Positions 34,695 through 45,064 of a stretch of 64,000 nt of DNA are shown piece by piece. The stretch lies in the NCBI GenBank assembly GCA_041905795.1, contig JAYRKL010000004.1, forward strand, positions 62,001-126,000, in the 5' to 3' direction. Numbering within the stretch: position 1 is the stretch's first letter; every line of letters starts with the position of its first letter. The notes under the pieces were generated by a model. That model saw only the letters and a list, made by a program, of their open reading frames with translations, made no database searches and had not been told where the DNA came from. Made by a program: the position numbers and the translations under genes. The DNA comes from SHVO01 sp041905795. Its GTDB lineage: Bacteria; Pseudomonadota; Alphaproteobacteria; Rhodospirillales; Rhodospirillaceae.

Positions 34695-36632
34695 ATGGGG
34701 GGATTCTTGCAGCCCGGCCGGAGTTATGCCTGTGCGCTTGCGTTTTTACTCGCAGGCGCGGGACAGGCTTATGCGCAACGCGCCGGCGACAACGCCGCCG
34801 CCGCCGCCGATGACGCTTTCGGCACCTCGGTCGGCAACGAGAGCATCGGCCTTTATAATCCCTATGACGCCCGCGGCTTCAGCCCGGCGCGCGCCGGCAA
34901 CGTGCGCATCGAGGGACTGTATTTCGACCAGCAGGTGGAACTGAACAACCGGATCTCCAGCGGCAATACGGTCAGGGTCGGCATCGGCGCGCAGGCCTAC
35001 CCCTTCCCCGCCCCCACCGGCATCGCCGACTTCTCGCTGCGCCTGCCCGGCGACAAGCCCATCACCAGCGTGTTCCTGGGTTACGGCGTCTACAACACCG
35101 TCACCGCCGAGGTCGACAGCCAGATCCCGCTGGTGAAGGACAAGCTCAGCATCGGCGTCGGCGCCCGCCTGACGCGCTACGACAACGACGTCGACGCCGA
35201 CAACACCGGCTGGGACTCCGGCCTCATCGGCCGCTGGCAGGTCTCCGACAATACCGAGGTCATCGGCTTCTGGGGCCGCGAGGGCGGCGACTGCTGTATC
35301 CAGCAACCGATCGTCTTCACCGGCGGCGCGTTCCTGCCGCAGCGCATCAGGCTCCGGCAGTTCTGGGGCCAGGACTGGACCAAAGAAATCTACGTCAACG
35401 AGAACGAGGGCGCCCTGTTCCGCACCACCGCGCTGGAGGATTGGGTGATCCGCGCCGGTGTGTTCCGGTCCATCGGCTGGAACGACCATAACTTCGGCGA
35501 CTTCATCACCAACGTGCAGCCCAACGGGGTCGGCGACCACACCATTTTCGCGCAGCCGCGCCAGTCCTTCGGCTCCTATTCCGGCGAGGTGCGCGCCACC
35601 CGTGTCCTGACCGACGGCGATGTCCGGCACACCTTGAACTTCAATGCGCGCGCCCGCGACGTGCAGCGCTACTTCGGCGGCGCCGACGTGCGCAATTTCG
35701 GCCAGGCGGCGATCGGCGTGAAGACTCCGCTGGTGGAGCCGGTCTGGAGCTTCGGCCCCACCACCGACGACCACTCACGCCAGGTCACCGGCGGCATCGC
35801 CTATGACGCGCTCTGGGCCAATATCGGCCAGTTCGGCGTCGGGCTGCAGAAAACCAGCTACAATCGCGACATCCGGCAGCCGGCCTTTCCACTGGTGAAA
35901 TCCGCGTCGAGCCCATGGCTGTACAACGCCACCTTGAGCGTGTTCGTCACCAAGGGACTAGCCGCTTACGCCGGCTACACCAAGGGCCTCGAGGAATCCG
36001 GCACCGCGCCGCAGTCGGCCGCCAACCGCGGCGAAGCCATGCCGGCGGCGATCACCGAACAGGTGGACGCGGGTTTCCGTTATGCGCTCACGCCCAAGCT
36101 GAAATTGGTCGCCGGCGTGTTCCAGGTCGAGAAGCCTTATTTCAACACCAACGCCGCCAATGTGTTCGGCGCCCTCGGCACCGTGCGCCACCGCGGCGTC
36201 GAACTGTCGCTGGCCGGCAGCCTGTTCGAGGGTTTGAACGTGGTGGGCGGCACCACCCTGATCCAGGCGCGGCTGTCCGGCGAGCCGGTCGACCGCGGCC
36301 TGGTGGGGCGCATTCCTTTGGGCCCGCGGCCGCGCTCCAGCTTCGCGAGTCTGACCTACCAGCCGCCGTCCTGGGGCGGATTTTCGCTGGACACGCAGGT
36401 CTACGCCAACTCGGACAAGACCGTGCGCTCCGACAACACCTTCAACTCCGAAGGCTGGGTCGAGGCCAATGTGGGCCTGCGCTATAACTTCACCCTGTGG
36501 GAGACGCCGGCGAGCTTCCGCGCCCAGCTCAGCAACATCGCCAACAACTACGCCTGGAACTCCGACAGTTCCGGCGCCTTCTTCCCCCGTTCGCCGCGGC
36601 GCTTCCTGATGAATTTCACGGCCGATTTCTGA
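34695..36632 (+). CDS. TonB-dependent receptor, copy 1 of a tandem pair
   Basis: An outer-membrane receptor of 645 residues. The signal peptide ends near AYAQ, followed by a short plug (DDAFGTSVGNESIGLY, VRIEGLYFDQQ, YPFPAPTGIADFSLRLPG) that lacks an obvious TonB box, then a beta-barrel with YTKGLEESGTAPQSAANRGE and LVAGVFQVEKPYFNTN, ending in FLMNFTADF. The barrel resembles siderophore-type receptors common in sphingomonads and relatives. The next gene is a paralogue in the same direction 77 bases downstream. It is probably part of the BlaI-controlled train. Confidence 0.88.
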   Translation: MGGFLQPGRSYACALAFLLAGAGQAYAQRAGDNAAAAADDAFGTSVGNESIGLYNPYDARGFSPARAGNVRIEGLYFDQQVELNNRISSGNTVRVGIGAQAYPFPAPTGIADFSLRLPGDKPITSVFLGYGVYNTVTAEVDSQIPLVKDKLSIGVGARLTRYDNDVDADNTGWDSGLIGRWQVSDNTEVIGFWGREGGDCCIQQPIVFTGGAFLPQRIRLRQFWGQDWTKEIYVNENEGALFRTTALEDWVIRAGVFRSIGWNDHNFGDFITNVQPNGVGDHTIFAQPRQSFGSYSGEVRATRVLTDGDVRHTLNFNARARDVQRYFGGADVRNFGQAAIGVKTPLVEPVWSFGPTTDDHSRQVTGGIAYDALWANIGQFGVGLQKTSYNRDIRQPAFPLVKSASSPWLYNATLSVFVTKGLAAYAGYTKGLEESGTAPQSAANRGEAMPAAITEQVDAGFRYALTPKLKLVAGVFQVEKPYFNTNAANVFGALGTVRHRGVELSLAGSLFEGLNVVGGTTLIQARLSGEPVDRGLVGRIPLGPRPRSSFASLTYQPPSWGGFSLDTQVYANSDKTVRSDNTFNSEGWVEANVGLRYNFTLWETPASFRAQLSNIANNYAWNSDSSGAFFPRSPRRFLMNFTADF

Positions 36633-36709
36633 AAGCTTTCCGCTTTCATCTTCATGACAAGCGCCGCCGGTTCGGGTAAAGGCTGGCGGTTTGTTTCGGG
36701 GAGAGAGCC

Positions 36710-38638
36710 ATGTACCGGCGTCGATACGCGGTGGGTGTCGCCGCGCTGCTGGCGGGTGCCGCCGCACATCCCGCCTGGGCGCAGCGCGCGGGCGAAAACG
36801 CGGTCGCGGCGGCGGAAGACGCCTTCGGCACCGCCATCGGCACCGAAAGCATCGGCCTCTACTCGACCACCAGCGCCCGCGGCTTCAGCCCCTCCGACGC
36901 CGGCAACGTGCGCATCGAGGGCCTCTACTTCGACCAGCAGGCCGCCCCCAACAGCCGCGTGGTCAGCGGCTCGGTGGTGCATGTCGGCATCAGCGCCCAG
37001 TCCTACGCCTTCCCCGCCCCCACCGGCATCGCCGATCTGCGCCTGCGGGTGCCCGGCGACCTGCCGGTGGTCAGCGCGGTCGTCAACCTCGGCCCCTATA
37101 ACTCCTACGGCACCGAGGTCGATGCGCAGACTCCCGTGGTCAAGGATCGCCTGAGCCTCGGCATCGGCGGTTCGGTCATGCGCCAGGACGCGGACCCGGG
37201 CGCGCGCCACATCGAGTTCATGTTCGGGGCGCTGGCGCATTTCACCCCCAACGACGCCACCACCGTCAACGCCTTCTGGGGCCGCCGCCAGGACTGCAAT
37301 TTCGGCTACCAGCCGACCTTGTTCACCGGCGGGGCGTGGCTGCCGCCGCGTTTCGCCCTGCACCGCTACTACGGCCAGGAGTGGGACAAGGGCGTCTGCG
37401 TCGAGAGCAATTTCGGCGCGACCGGGCGCGTCGACCTGGGCGGCGACTGGACATTGAGAGCCGGGGCCTTCCGGTCCCTCAAGAACAACGTCACCAGCTT
37501 CAGCGAGCTGCTGCGCGACATCCAGCCCAACGGATCGGGGCGCTACTCCATCGTCGGCCTGCCGCAGCAGACCTTCGGCTCATATTCCGGCGAGGTTCGC
37601 CTCACCAAGATCATCGCCGAGGGCCCGCGCCGCCATACCCTCGACGCGGCGCTGCGCGGCCGCGACGTGCGGCGCAATTTCGGCGGCACCGATGTCGTGG
37701 ATCTGGGCACGACCTTCGTCGGCATCCGCAAGCTGGTGCCTTATATCAATTTCAACTTCGGCCCCAAGAACCACGACCAGACCCTGCAGGGCACCGGCGG
37801 CGCGTCCTACGGCATGTTCTGGTCGGGGGTCGGCGAGTTCAATGTCGGCGTGCAAAAGACGTTCTATCACCGCGACGTCATGCAGCCCGGCCTGCCGCTG
37901 GCGACATCGCAGGCGAACCCGGTGCTCTATAACGCCTCGGGCAACATCTTCATCACCCGGCAGCTCGCCCTCTACGGCAGCTACACCAAGGGCCTCGAGG
38001 AATCCGGCACCGCGCCGCAAAGCGCGGTCAACCGCGGCGAGGCCATGCCCGCGAGCCTCACCGAACAGGTGGACGCCGGCCTGCGCTACGCCTTCACGCC
38101 GCGCCTGTCGCTGGTGGCCGGCGTGTTCCAGGTGGAGAAACCCTACTTCAACGTCAACGGCGCCAATGTCTTCGGCGCCCTCGGCAGCGTGCGTCACCGC
38201 GGCGTCGAACTGTCGCTCGCCGGCAGGCTGGCGGACGGCCTGACGGTGGTGGGCGGCGCGGTGCTGATCCAGCCGCGGGTTGCGGGCGATCCCGTCACGC
38301 GCGGGCTTGTCGGCCCGATTCCGGTGGGCCCGTCGCCGCGCTTCGCACTCATGAGCCTGCAATACCAGGTGCCGCAGGTGAAAGGGCTCTCGATCGACGG
38401 CCAGGTGCAAAGCGGCGCGGCCCAGGTGGCGCGGCCCGACGGCCGTCTCGAAGTGCCGGATTGGACGCAGTTCAACGCCGGCGCGCGCTATATGTTCCGG
38501 CTGTGGAACACACCGGCCTCGGCGCGCTTCCAGGCGTTCAACATCACCAACGCCTATTCCTGGAGCGTGAACCCCAACGGCGCCATCTCGGTGCGCTCGC
38601 CCCGGAACTTCCGAATCACGCTGGCCGCGGATTTTTAG
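36710..38638 (+). CDS. TonB-dependent receptor, copy 2 of a tandem pair
   Basis: A 642-residue paralogue of the preceding receptor. They share nearly the same mature start (EDAFGTAIGTESIGLYSTT against DDAFGTSVGNESIGLYNPY), the VRIEGLYFDQQ and PTGIADLRLRVPGDLP plug segments, the YTKGLEESGTAPQS barrel loop and a terminal DF. They differ in several extracellular stretches, such as QDCNFGYQPTLFTGG against GDCCIQQPIVFTGG, as expected if ligand preference diverged after duplication. It ends just before the paired-hairpin repeat that separates it from the convergent eno. Confidence 0.88.
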   Translation: MYRRRYAVGVAALLAGAAAHPAWAQRAGENAVAAAEDAFGTAIGTESIGLYSTTSARGFSPSDAGNVRIEGLYFDQQAAPNSRVVSGSVVHVGISAQSYAFPAPTGIADLRLRVPGDLPVVSAVVNLGPYNSYGTEVDAQTPVVKDRLSLGIGGSVMRQDADPGARHIEFMFGALAHFTPNDATTVNAFWGRRQDCNFGYQPTLFTGGAWLPPRFALHRYYGQEWDKGVCVESNFGATGRVDLGGDWTLRAGAFRSLKNNVTSFSELLRDIQPNGSGRYSIVGLPQQTFGSYSGEVRLTKIIAEGPRRHTLDAALRGRDVRRNFGGTDVVDLGTTFVGIRKLVPYINFNFGPKNHDQTLQGTGGASYGMFWSGVGEFNVGVQKTFYHRDVMQPGLPLATSQANPVLYNASGNIFITRQLALYGSYTKGLEESGTAPQSAVNRGEAMPASLTEQVDAGLRYAFTPRLSLVAGVFQVEKPYFNVNGANVFGALGSVRHRGVELSLAGRLADGLTVVGGAVLIQPRVAGDPVTRGLVGPIPVGPSPRFALMSLQYQVPQVKGLSIDGQVQSGAAQVARPDGRLEVPDWTQFNAGARYMFRLWNTPASARFQAFNITNAYSWSVNPNGAISVRSPRNFRITLAADF

Positions 38639-38644
38639 GTTTTA

Positions 38645-38752
38645 TTGTCATTCTTGCGCGAAGCGCGAGAATCTAGGGGTTTCTCGTTTCTGGTTTTTAA
38701 AAATCAGAAAACAAAAAACTCTGGATCCTCGCGCTTCGCGCAAGGATGACAA
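38645..38752. repeat. Paired-hairpin (REPIN-like) element, type A
   Basis: About 108 bases with 32-base terminal inverted repeats. Both ends read TGTCATyCTTG...GAGrATCyAG around an internal palindrome GCGCGAAGCGC; the two arms differ only at pairing-compatible positions. It sits between convergent TonB receptor and eno genes and can also act as a terminator. A second copy is at 57,773-57,884. Confidence 0.85.
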
Positions 38753-38773
38753 GGAAAAAAAAGAAAGCGCCGC

Positions 38774-40063
38774 TTACGCGATCTTGCGGCGTTTCTTGAA
38801 GGCGGCACCGGCATACACGGCGGCCGAGCCCAAGTGCTCTTCAATGCGGATCAGCTGGTTGTACTTCGCCAGGCGGTCGGAGCGCGACAGCGAGCCGGTC
38901 TTGATCTGGCCGCAGTTGGTGGCCACGGCGATGTCGGCGATGGTGGAATCCTCGGTCTCGCCCGAGCGGTGCGACATGACCGCAGTATAGCCGTTCTTAT
39001 GCGCCATCTCGACGGCGGTGAGCGTCTCGGTCAGGGTGCCGATCTGGTTGACCTTCACCAGGATGGAGTTGGCCAGGCCCCTCTCGATCCCCATGGCCAG
39101 GCGCGCGGGGTTGGTGACGAACAGGTCGTCGCCCACCAGCTGCACCTTCGCGCCGAGGGCCGAGGTCAGGGCCGCCCAGCCGTCGAAATCGTCTTCGGCC
39201 ATGCCGTCCTCGATGGAGACGATGGGGTAACGCTTCACCAGGTCCTCGTAGAACTTGACCATGCCGGCGGCATCGAGGGTCTTGCCCTCGCCGGCCATGA
39301 CGTACTTGCCGTTCTTGAAGAACTCGGTGGAGGCCGAATCCAGCGCCAGCACCACATCCGAACCCGGCTTGTAGCCGGCGGCCTCGATCGACTTCATGAT
39401 GAAGGCCAGCGCCGCGTCCGCCGAGGCGAGATTGGGCGCGAAACCGCCTTCGTCGCCGACATTGGTGTTATGGCCGGCGTCCTTGAGCTGCTTCTTGAGC
39501 GCCTGGAAGATCTCCGAGCCCACCCGGATGGCGTCGGCGCAGGTGGCCGCGCTCACCGGCATGACCATGAATTCCTGGATGTCGATGGGGTTGTCGGCAT
39601 GGGCGCCGCCGTTGACGATGTTCATCATCGGCACCGGCAGCACGTGGGCGCTCGCGCCGCCGACATAGCGATACAGCGGCAGGCGCGCCGAAGCCGCCGC
39701 CGCCTTGGCCACCGCGAGCGAGATGCCCAGCAGCGCGTTGGCGCCGAGGCGGCTCTTGTTGGGGGTGCCGTCGAGGTCGATCATGGTGCGATCGATCTTG
39801 ACCTGGTCGGCGGCGTCTAGGCCGGCCAGGGCGGCGTGCAGTTCGCCGTTGATGGCGTCCACCGCCTTGCGCACGCCCTTGCCGCCGTAGCGGGACTTGT
39901 CGCCGTCGCGCAGTTCCACCGCCTCATGGGCGCCGGTGGAGGCGCCCGACGGCACGGCGGCGCGCCCCATGGCGCCGTCTTCCAGGGTCACATCCACTTC
40001 GACGGTGGGATTGCCGCGCGAGTCCAGAATTTCCCGGCCGGCGATGTCGATGATGGCGCTCAT
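38774..40063 (-). CDS. eno: Enolase
   Basis: Converts 2-phosphoglycerate to phosphoenolpyruvate in glycolysis. The 429-residue protein has REILDSRGNPTVEVDV, the substrate loop AVPSGASTGAHEA, the magnesium ligand region (ALDSASTEFF, SIEDGMAEDD, VGDDLFVTN) and the catalytic Lys segment ILVKVNQIGTL, plus the signature MSHRSGETEDSTIADIAVA. Normally its 3' neighbour in this class is ftsB-pdhA; here the gene is followed by the accessory island. Upstream lie a PEP-mutase family gene and kdsA. Confidence 0.97.
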   Translation of the reverse strand: MSAIIDIAGREILDSRGNPTVEVDVTLEDGAMGRAAVPSGASTGAHEAVELRDGDKSRYGGKGVRKAVDAINGELHAALAGLDAADQVKIDRTMIDLDGTPNKSRLGANALLGISLAVAKAAAASARLPLYRYVGGASAHVLPVPMMNIVNGGAHADNPIDIQEFMVMPVSAATCADAIRVGSEIFQALKKQLKDAGHNTNVGDEGGFAPNLASADAALAFIMKSIEAAGYKPGSDVVLALDSASTEFFKNGKYVMAGEGKTLDAAGMVKFYEDLVKRYPIVSIEDGMAEDDFDGWAALTSALGAKVQLVGDDLFVTNPARLAMGIERGLANSILVKVNQIGTLTETLTAVEMAHKNGYTAVMSHRSGETEDSTIADIAVATNCGQIKTGSLSRSDRLAKYNQLIRIEEHLGSAAVYAGAAFKKRRKIA

Positions 40064-40137
40064 GGGGACCCCGTTTTGTGTGGCGTTATGGGACGGTTGA
40101 TGGGGGAAAACAGCCCCAAAATCAAGGCCGAAGGCCT

Positions 40138-40956
40138 CTAAATCAGTGTCTTTTCGACCTCGGCCGCGGTGGCGCCGCGTTTCAGGCCGGCAAAGCTTCC
40201 CGCCATCATTTCGAGGGCGATCCGCTGGGTCTCGCCCCAGGCGGCCCTGGCCAGGGCCGCGCCGATACTCAAGCGGCGGACGCCGAGGGCCGCCGCCGCC
40301 TCCACCGTCATCCCCGTGGGCGGAACGAGAAGATTCACCGGCTTGGGCGCCACCGCCTCGACCACCGCGGTGATCTCGGCCGCGGTCTTGAGGCCGGGCG
40401 CATAGAGGCAGTCCGCTCCCACAGAGGCGAAAGCCGCAAGCCGGCGGCAGGTCTCGGCCAGGTCGGGCCGGCCGCGGATGAATCCTTCGGAGCGCGCGGT
40501 CAACAGCGCCCGCTCGCCGCCGCCGGGGCTCCGGTCGAGGGCCTTGCGCGCGGCCGCCACGCGCGCAACCGCGTGGTCGAAATCGTACAGAGGGTTGTCC
40601 GGATCGCCGGACGCGTCTTCGATGGAAAGGCCCGCGATCCCGGTGGCGGCGGCGCGCACGACGTTGACCTCCATGGCGGCGATGTCGTCGGCATAGCCGT
40701 TCTCGAAATCGGCGGTGACCGGCACCTCGACCGCGCCGGAGATGTGCTTCAGGTGCTGGAGAATGTCCTCCAGCGGCGCCTTGCCGTCGGGCAGGCCCTG
40801 GGCCCAGGCGAAACCGGCGCTGGTGGAGGCCAGGGCCTTGAAGCCGGCGTGGGCCAGCAGCTTGGCGCTGCCCGCGTCCCAGGGATTGGGGATGACGAAA
40901 CAGCCCGCATCATGCAGCCGCCGGAAGATGGAACGCTTGGCGGCGATGGCGGGCAT
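40138..40956 (-). CDS. Isocitrate lyase/PEP mutase family protein
   Basis: A 272-residue TIM-barrel protein of the PEP mutase/isocitrate lyase superfamily (carboxyphosphonoenolpyruvate mutase-like). Typical segments are NPWDAGSAKLLAHAGFKALASTSAGFAW, VTADFENGY and GIAGLSIEDASG with acidic metal ligands, ERALLTARSEGF and ADCLYAPGL. The Cys-containing KKCGH motif of true isocitrate lyases is absent, so it is a lyase or mutase of unknown substrate. It starts 7 bases after kdsA in the same direction, and eno follows 74 bases downstream. Confidence 0.85.
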   Translation of the reverse strand: MPAIAAKRSIFRRLHDAGCFVIPNPWDAGSAKLLAHAGFKALASTSAGFAWAQGLPDGKAPLEDILQHLKHISGAVEVPVTADFENGYADDIAAMEVNVVRAAATGIAGLSIEDASGDPDNPLYDFDHAVARVAAARKALDRSPGGGERALLTARSEGFIRGRPDLAETCRRLAAFASVGADCLYAPGLKTAAEITAVVEAVAPKPVNLLVPPTGMTVEAAAALGVRRLSIGAALARAAWGETQRIALEMMAGSFAGLKRGATAAEVEKTLI

Positions 40957-40962
40957 GAACGG

Positions 40963-41808
40963 TTATCCCAGGCTGACGGGATTGGCTTTGGCGATCTGGT
41001 CGAGCGCTTTCAAGGTGGCGAGGATGCCCGCCATGTCCTTGAGCTTGATCATATTGGGCCCGTCGGAGGGCGCACAATCGGGATCGGGATGGGTTTCCAT
41101 GAACACCCCCGCCAATCCCACGGCCACGGCCGCGCGCGCGATCACCGGCGCGAAGGCACGGTCGCCGCCCGAACTGGTGCCCTGCCCGCCCGGCTGCTGC
41201 ACGGCGTGGGTGGCGTCCATGACGACAGGATATCCGGTCTTGGCCATGATCGGCAGCGAGCGCATGTCGGTGACCAGGGTGTTGTAGCCGAAGGACACCC
41301 CGCGCTCGGTCAGGATGATGCGCTCGTTGCCGGTGGACGCCACCTTGGCGGCGACATTGGCCATATCCCAGGGCGCCAGGAACTGGCCCTTCTTGACGTT
41401 GATCGCGGCCTTGGTCTTGCCGGCCGCCAGCAACAGGTCGGTCTGGCGGCACAGGAACGCCGGGATCTGCATGACGTCGACCACTTCGGCCACAACCGCG
41501 CATTGGTCGATCTCATGGATATCGGTGAGCACCGGCAGCCCCAGGGTTTTGCGGATCTCGTCGAACACCGGCAGGGATTCTTTGAGCCCCAGCCCGCGCT
41601 TGCCCGACAGGCTGGTGCGGTTGGCCTTGTCGAAGGAAGATTTATAGATCAGCCCCACGCCCGCCTTGGCCGCGATCTCTTTCAGCGCCGAGGCGACCTC
41701 AAGTGCATGCGCCCGGCTCTCCATCTGACACGGCCCGGCGATGATGCCGAGCGGCAGATCGTTGCCGAGAGTGATGTTGCCGATTTTGACGTGGCGGGGT
41801 GCGGTCAT
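40963..41808 (-). CDS. kdsA: 3-deoxy-8-phosphooctulonate synthase
   Basis: Makes KDO-8-phosphate from arabinose-5-phosphate and PEP for lipopolysaccharide inner core. The 281-residue protein has GIIAGPCQMESRAHALEVA at the N-terminus, SSFDKANRTS, TDIHE, FLCRQTDLL and DATHAVQQPGG. The Cys in GPCQME is the metal-binding Cys of metal-dependent KdsA, so this is probably the metallo form. Its presence shows the organism makes LPS. It lies between the Sel1-repeat gene (with a paired-hairpin element in the gap) and the PEP-mutase gene. Confidence 0.95.
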   Translation of the reverse strand: MTAPRHVKIGNITLGNDLPLGIIAGPCQMESRAHALEVASALKEIAAKAGVGLIYKSSFDKANRTSLSGKRGLGLKESLPVFDEIRKTLGLPVLTDIHEIDQCAVVAEVVDVMQIPAFLCRQTDLLLAAGKTKAAINVKKGQFLAPWDMANVAAKVASTGNERIILTERGVSFGYNTLVTDMRSLPIMAKTGYPVVMDATHAVQQPGGQGTSSGGDRAFAPVIARAAVAVGLAGVFMETHPDPDCAPSDGPNMIKLKDMAGILATLKALDQIAKANPVSLG

Positions 41809-41821
41809 CTGTTTTTCTTAT

Positions 41822-41925
41822 TTGTCATTGCCCGCTTTATGCGGGCAATCCATGCGTTAGCGAGCTATTACGGCCGCTATTACTCTGGGTACCATGGATC
41901 GCCCGGTCAAGCCGGGCGATGACAG
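41822..41925. repeat. Paired-hairpin (REPIN-like) element, type B
   Basis: About 104 bases. The left arm at 41,823-41,854 reads TGTCATTGCCCGC...CAATCCATG and the right arm at 41,893-41,924 is its inverted relative with a changed internal palindrome (CGCCCGG...CCGGGCG). It lies between the Sel1 and kdsA genes. The left arm recurs exactly at 50,548-50,579. Confidence 0.85.
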
Positions 41926-41943
41926 TTAGGGTGAAAAAGCGGC

Positions 41944-42755
41944 TTATTTCTTTGCAACCCGCTCGGCCGCCAATGTCTCGGCCTGGGTTTTCTGCGCCGG
42001 GGTGATCTTGGCGACGGTGGCGGTGAAATCCTCGCGGATGGCCGTCTGCATATCGGCCCCGAACGCGGCGGCGCCGGGATTGACCGAGGCCACCATCAGC
42101 CAGGCCAGGGCCTCGACATAGTCCTGCTTCATCCCCGCGCCTTTGAGATAGGCCTGGGCGATGCCGTATTGCCCGAGCACATCGCCGCCTTTCGCGCCCA
42201 TGAGCAGCCAGGTGTTGGCTTCGGCATCGTCCTTGGGAACGCCGTTGCCGACGGCATACATGCCGCCCAAGGCCGAGGCGGCGTGGGCGACGCCGCCGGC
42301 GGCGGCCTTGCGGTACCAGGTGGCGCACGTGGCCGCGTCTTCCTTGACGCCGACGCCGTAGCAATAAAGATCGCCCAGATGCGCGGCAGCGGCCGGCAGC
42401 CTGTCGGCGGCGGCGCGGTAGAGCTTCGCGGCCTCGTCATAATTCTTGTCCAGGCCCACGCCCTGCATCAGGCGGTCGGCGAGCGCCATCTGGGCTTCGG
42501 GGATGTTCTGGTCCGCCGCTTTGCGATACCAGGCGGCGGCTTCCTTGGGATCGAGCCTGGGATAACCGAAGGCGCCTTCGTAGACCGTGGCCAGCGCGAA
42601 TTGCGCCACCGGGTCCCCCTTCTCGGCCAGCGCTCGCAGTTGCGGAACGGCGGTGTCGAACTGCTTCGCCTGCAGGGCCGCGTGGATGTCGTCGAGCGGA
42701 GCAGCCGCAACAGGCGCCGTAAACAGAAAAAGCGCCGCAACGATCCGCTTTAGCA

Positions 42756-42756
<1 letters not shown>
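41944..42756 (-). CDS. Exported Sel1-repeat protein
   Basis: A 270-residue protein with a signal peptide (MLKRIVAALFLFTAPVAA) and about five Sel1-like helical repeats, for example AQFALATVYEGAFGYPRLDPKEAAAWYRKAA, AQMALADRLMQGVGLDKN and AASALGGMYAVGNGVPKDDA. Such repeats mediate protein contacts and are often found with envelope stress or cell-wall functions. Its start overlaps the pyrG stop by one base (TAATG), so it is co-translated with pyrG, although a functional link to CTP synthesis is not evident. Confidence 0.87.
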
Positions 42757-44384
<1,628 letters not shown>

Positions 44385-44542
44385 GGGGGCTCAATCTATC
44401 TCATCGCAAGATGACGGCAAGCGCGCGCGCAGGCGATTTGCGCACGCCGCGAAAAAATTCTGTGGAAAAGTAGCGGACGGAGTCTTGAAGGCGCTGCTGG
44501 CGGCGGCGGGAGGGGGTTTCCATCCGCGCCACCCGAAAGCCA

Positions 44543-44929
44543 TCAGTTCTTCGGCACCGTCGGCACCGTCGGCGCCGCGGGGGTTTCAGGAGCCGCTGTG
44601 TCGGCGGCCGGAGCGGCCGGGATATTCACTTCATCCACCCGGGGAGCGCGGCCGGAAGCGGTGGCCGGGTTGGAATTGAGCAGCGACGGCGCCGGGCCGG
44701 TGTTCTTGGCGACCAGCGCCAGGCCGATGCTGGTGATGAAGAAGCTGATGCCCAGGATGGTGGTGGCGCGGGACAGCGGGTTCGGACGCGCGCGCGGCTG
44801 CATCATCGCCGTCATGGAAGACGTGGAGAAACCGCCGCCGGCGGCGTTCCCTTCGCTCTTCTGGAGCAGGATGAGCGCGATCAGGCCGACCGCGATCATG
44901 ATGTGAATGACGATGAGGACCGTAAGCAT
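44543..44929 (-). CDS. secG: Preprotein translocase subunit SecG
   Basis: A small inner-membrane subunit of the SecYEG export channel, 128 residues. Two hydrophobic helices (LTVLIVIHIMIAVGLIALIL at the start and TTILGISFFITSIGLAL) flank the hallmark LLQKSEGNAAGGGFS. The C-terminal tail is Ala/Pro/Thr-rich and low complexity (residues about 90-128), as in other alphaproteobacteria. It lies between tpiA and pyrG in the same direction; no ribosomal or tRNA gene follows it here. Confidence 0.93.
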   Translation of the reverse strand: MLTVLIVIHIMIAVGLIALILLQKSEGNAAGGGFSTSSMTAMMQPRARPNPLSRATTILGISFFITSIGLALVAKNTGPAPSLLNSNPATASGRAPRVDEVNIPAAPAADTAAPETPAAPTVPTVPKN

Positions 44930-45064
44930 GAAACGTCCGGAAACTGCAAAGGCTTGAAACCGGGGGTCTTTTAGTCTCCCACCGGGGCCAAGGCCAGGGA
45001 TTTTTGGCGAGAACTCCGCTCTCGCCGGCTTATATGGGCGCCCTTCCCCTTAAAACAAGCCATC

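Noticed and set aside
45006..45026. Inverted repeat GGCGAGA/TCTCGCC between tpiA and secG as a terminator
   Set aside because: On the transcribed (-) strand it is followed by A residues, not T residues.
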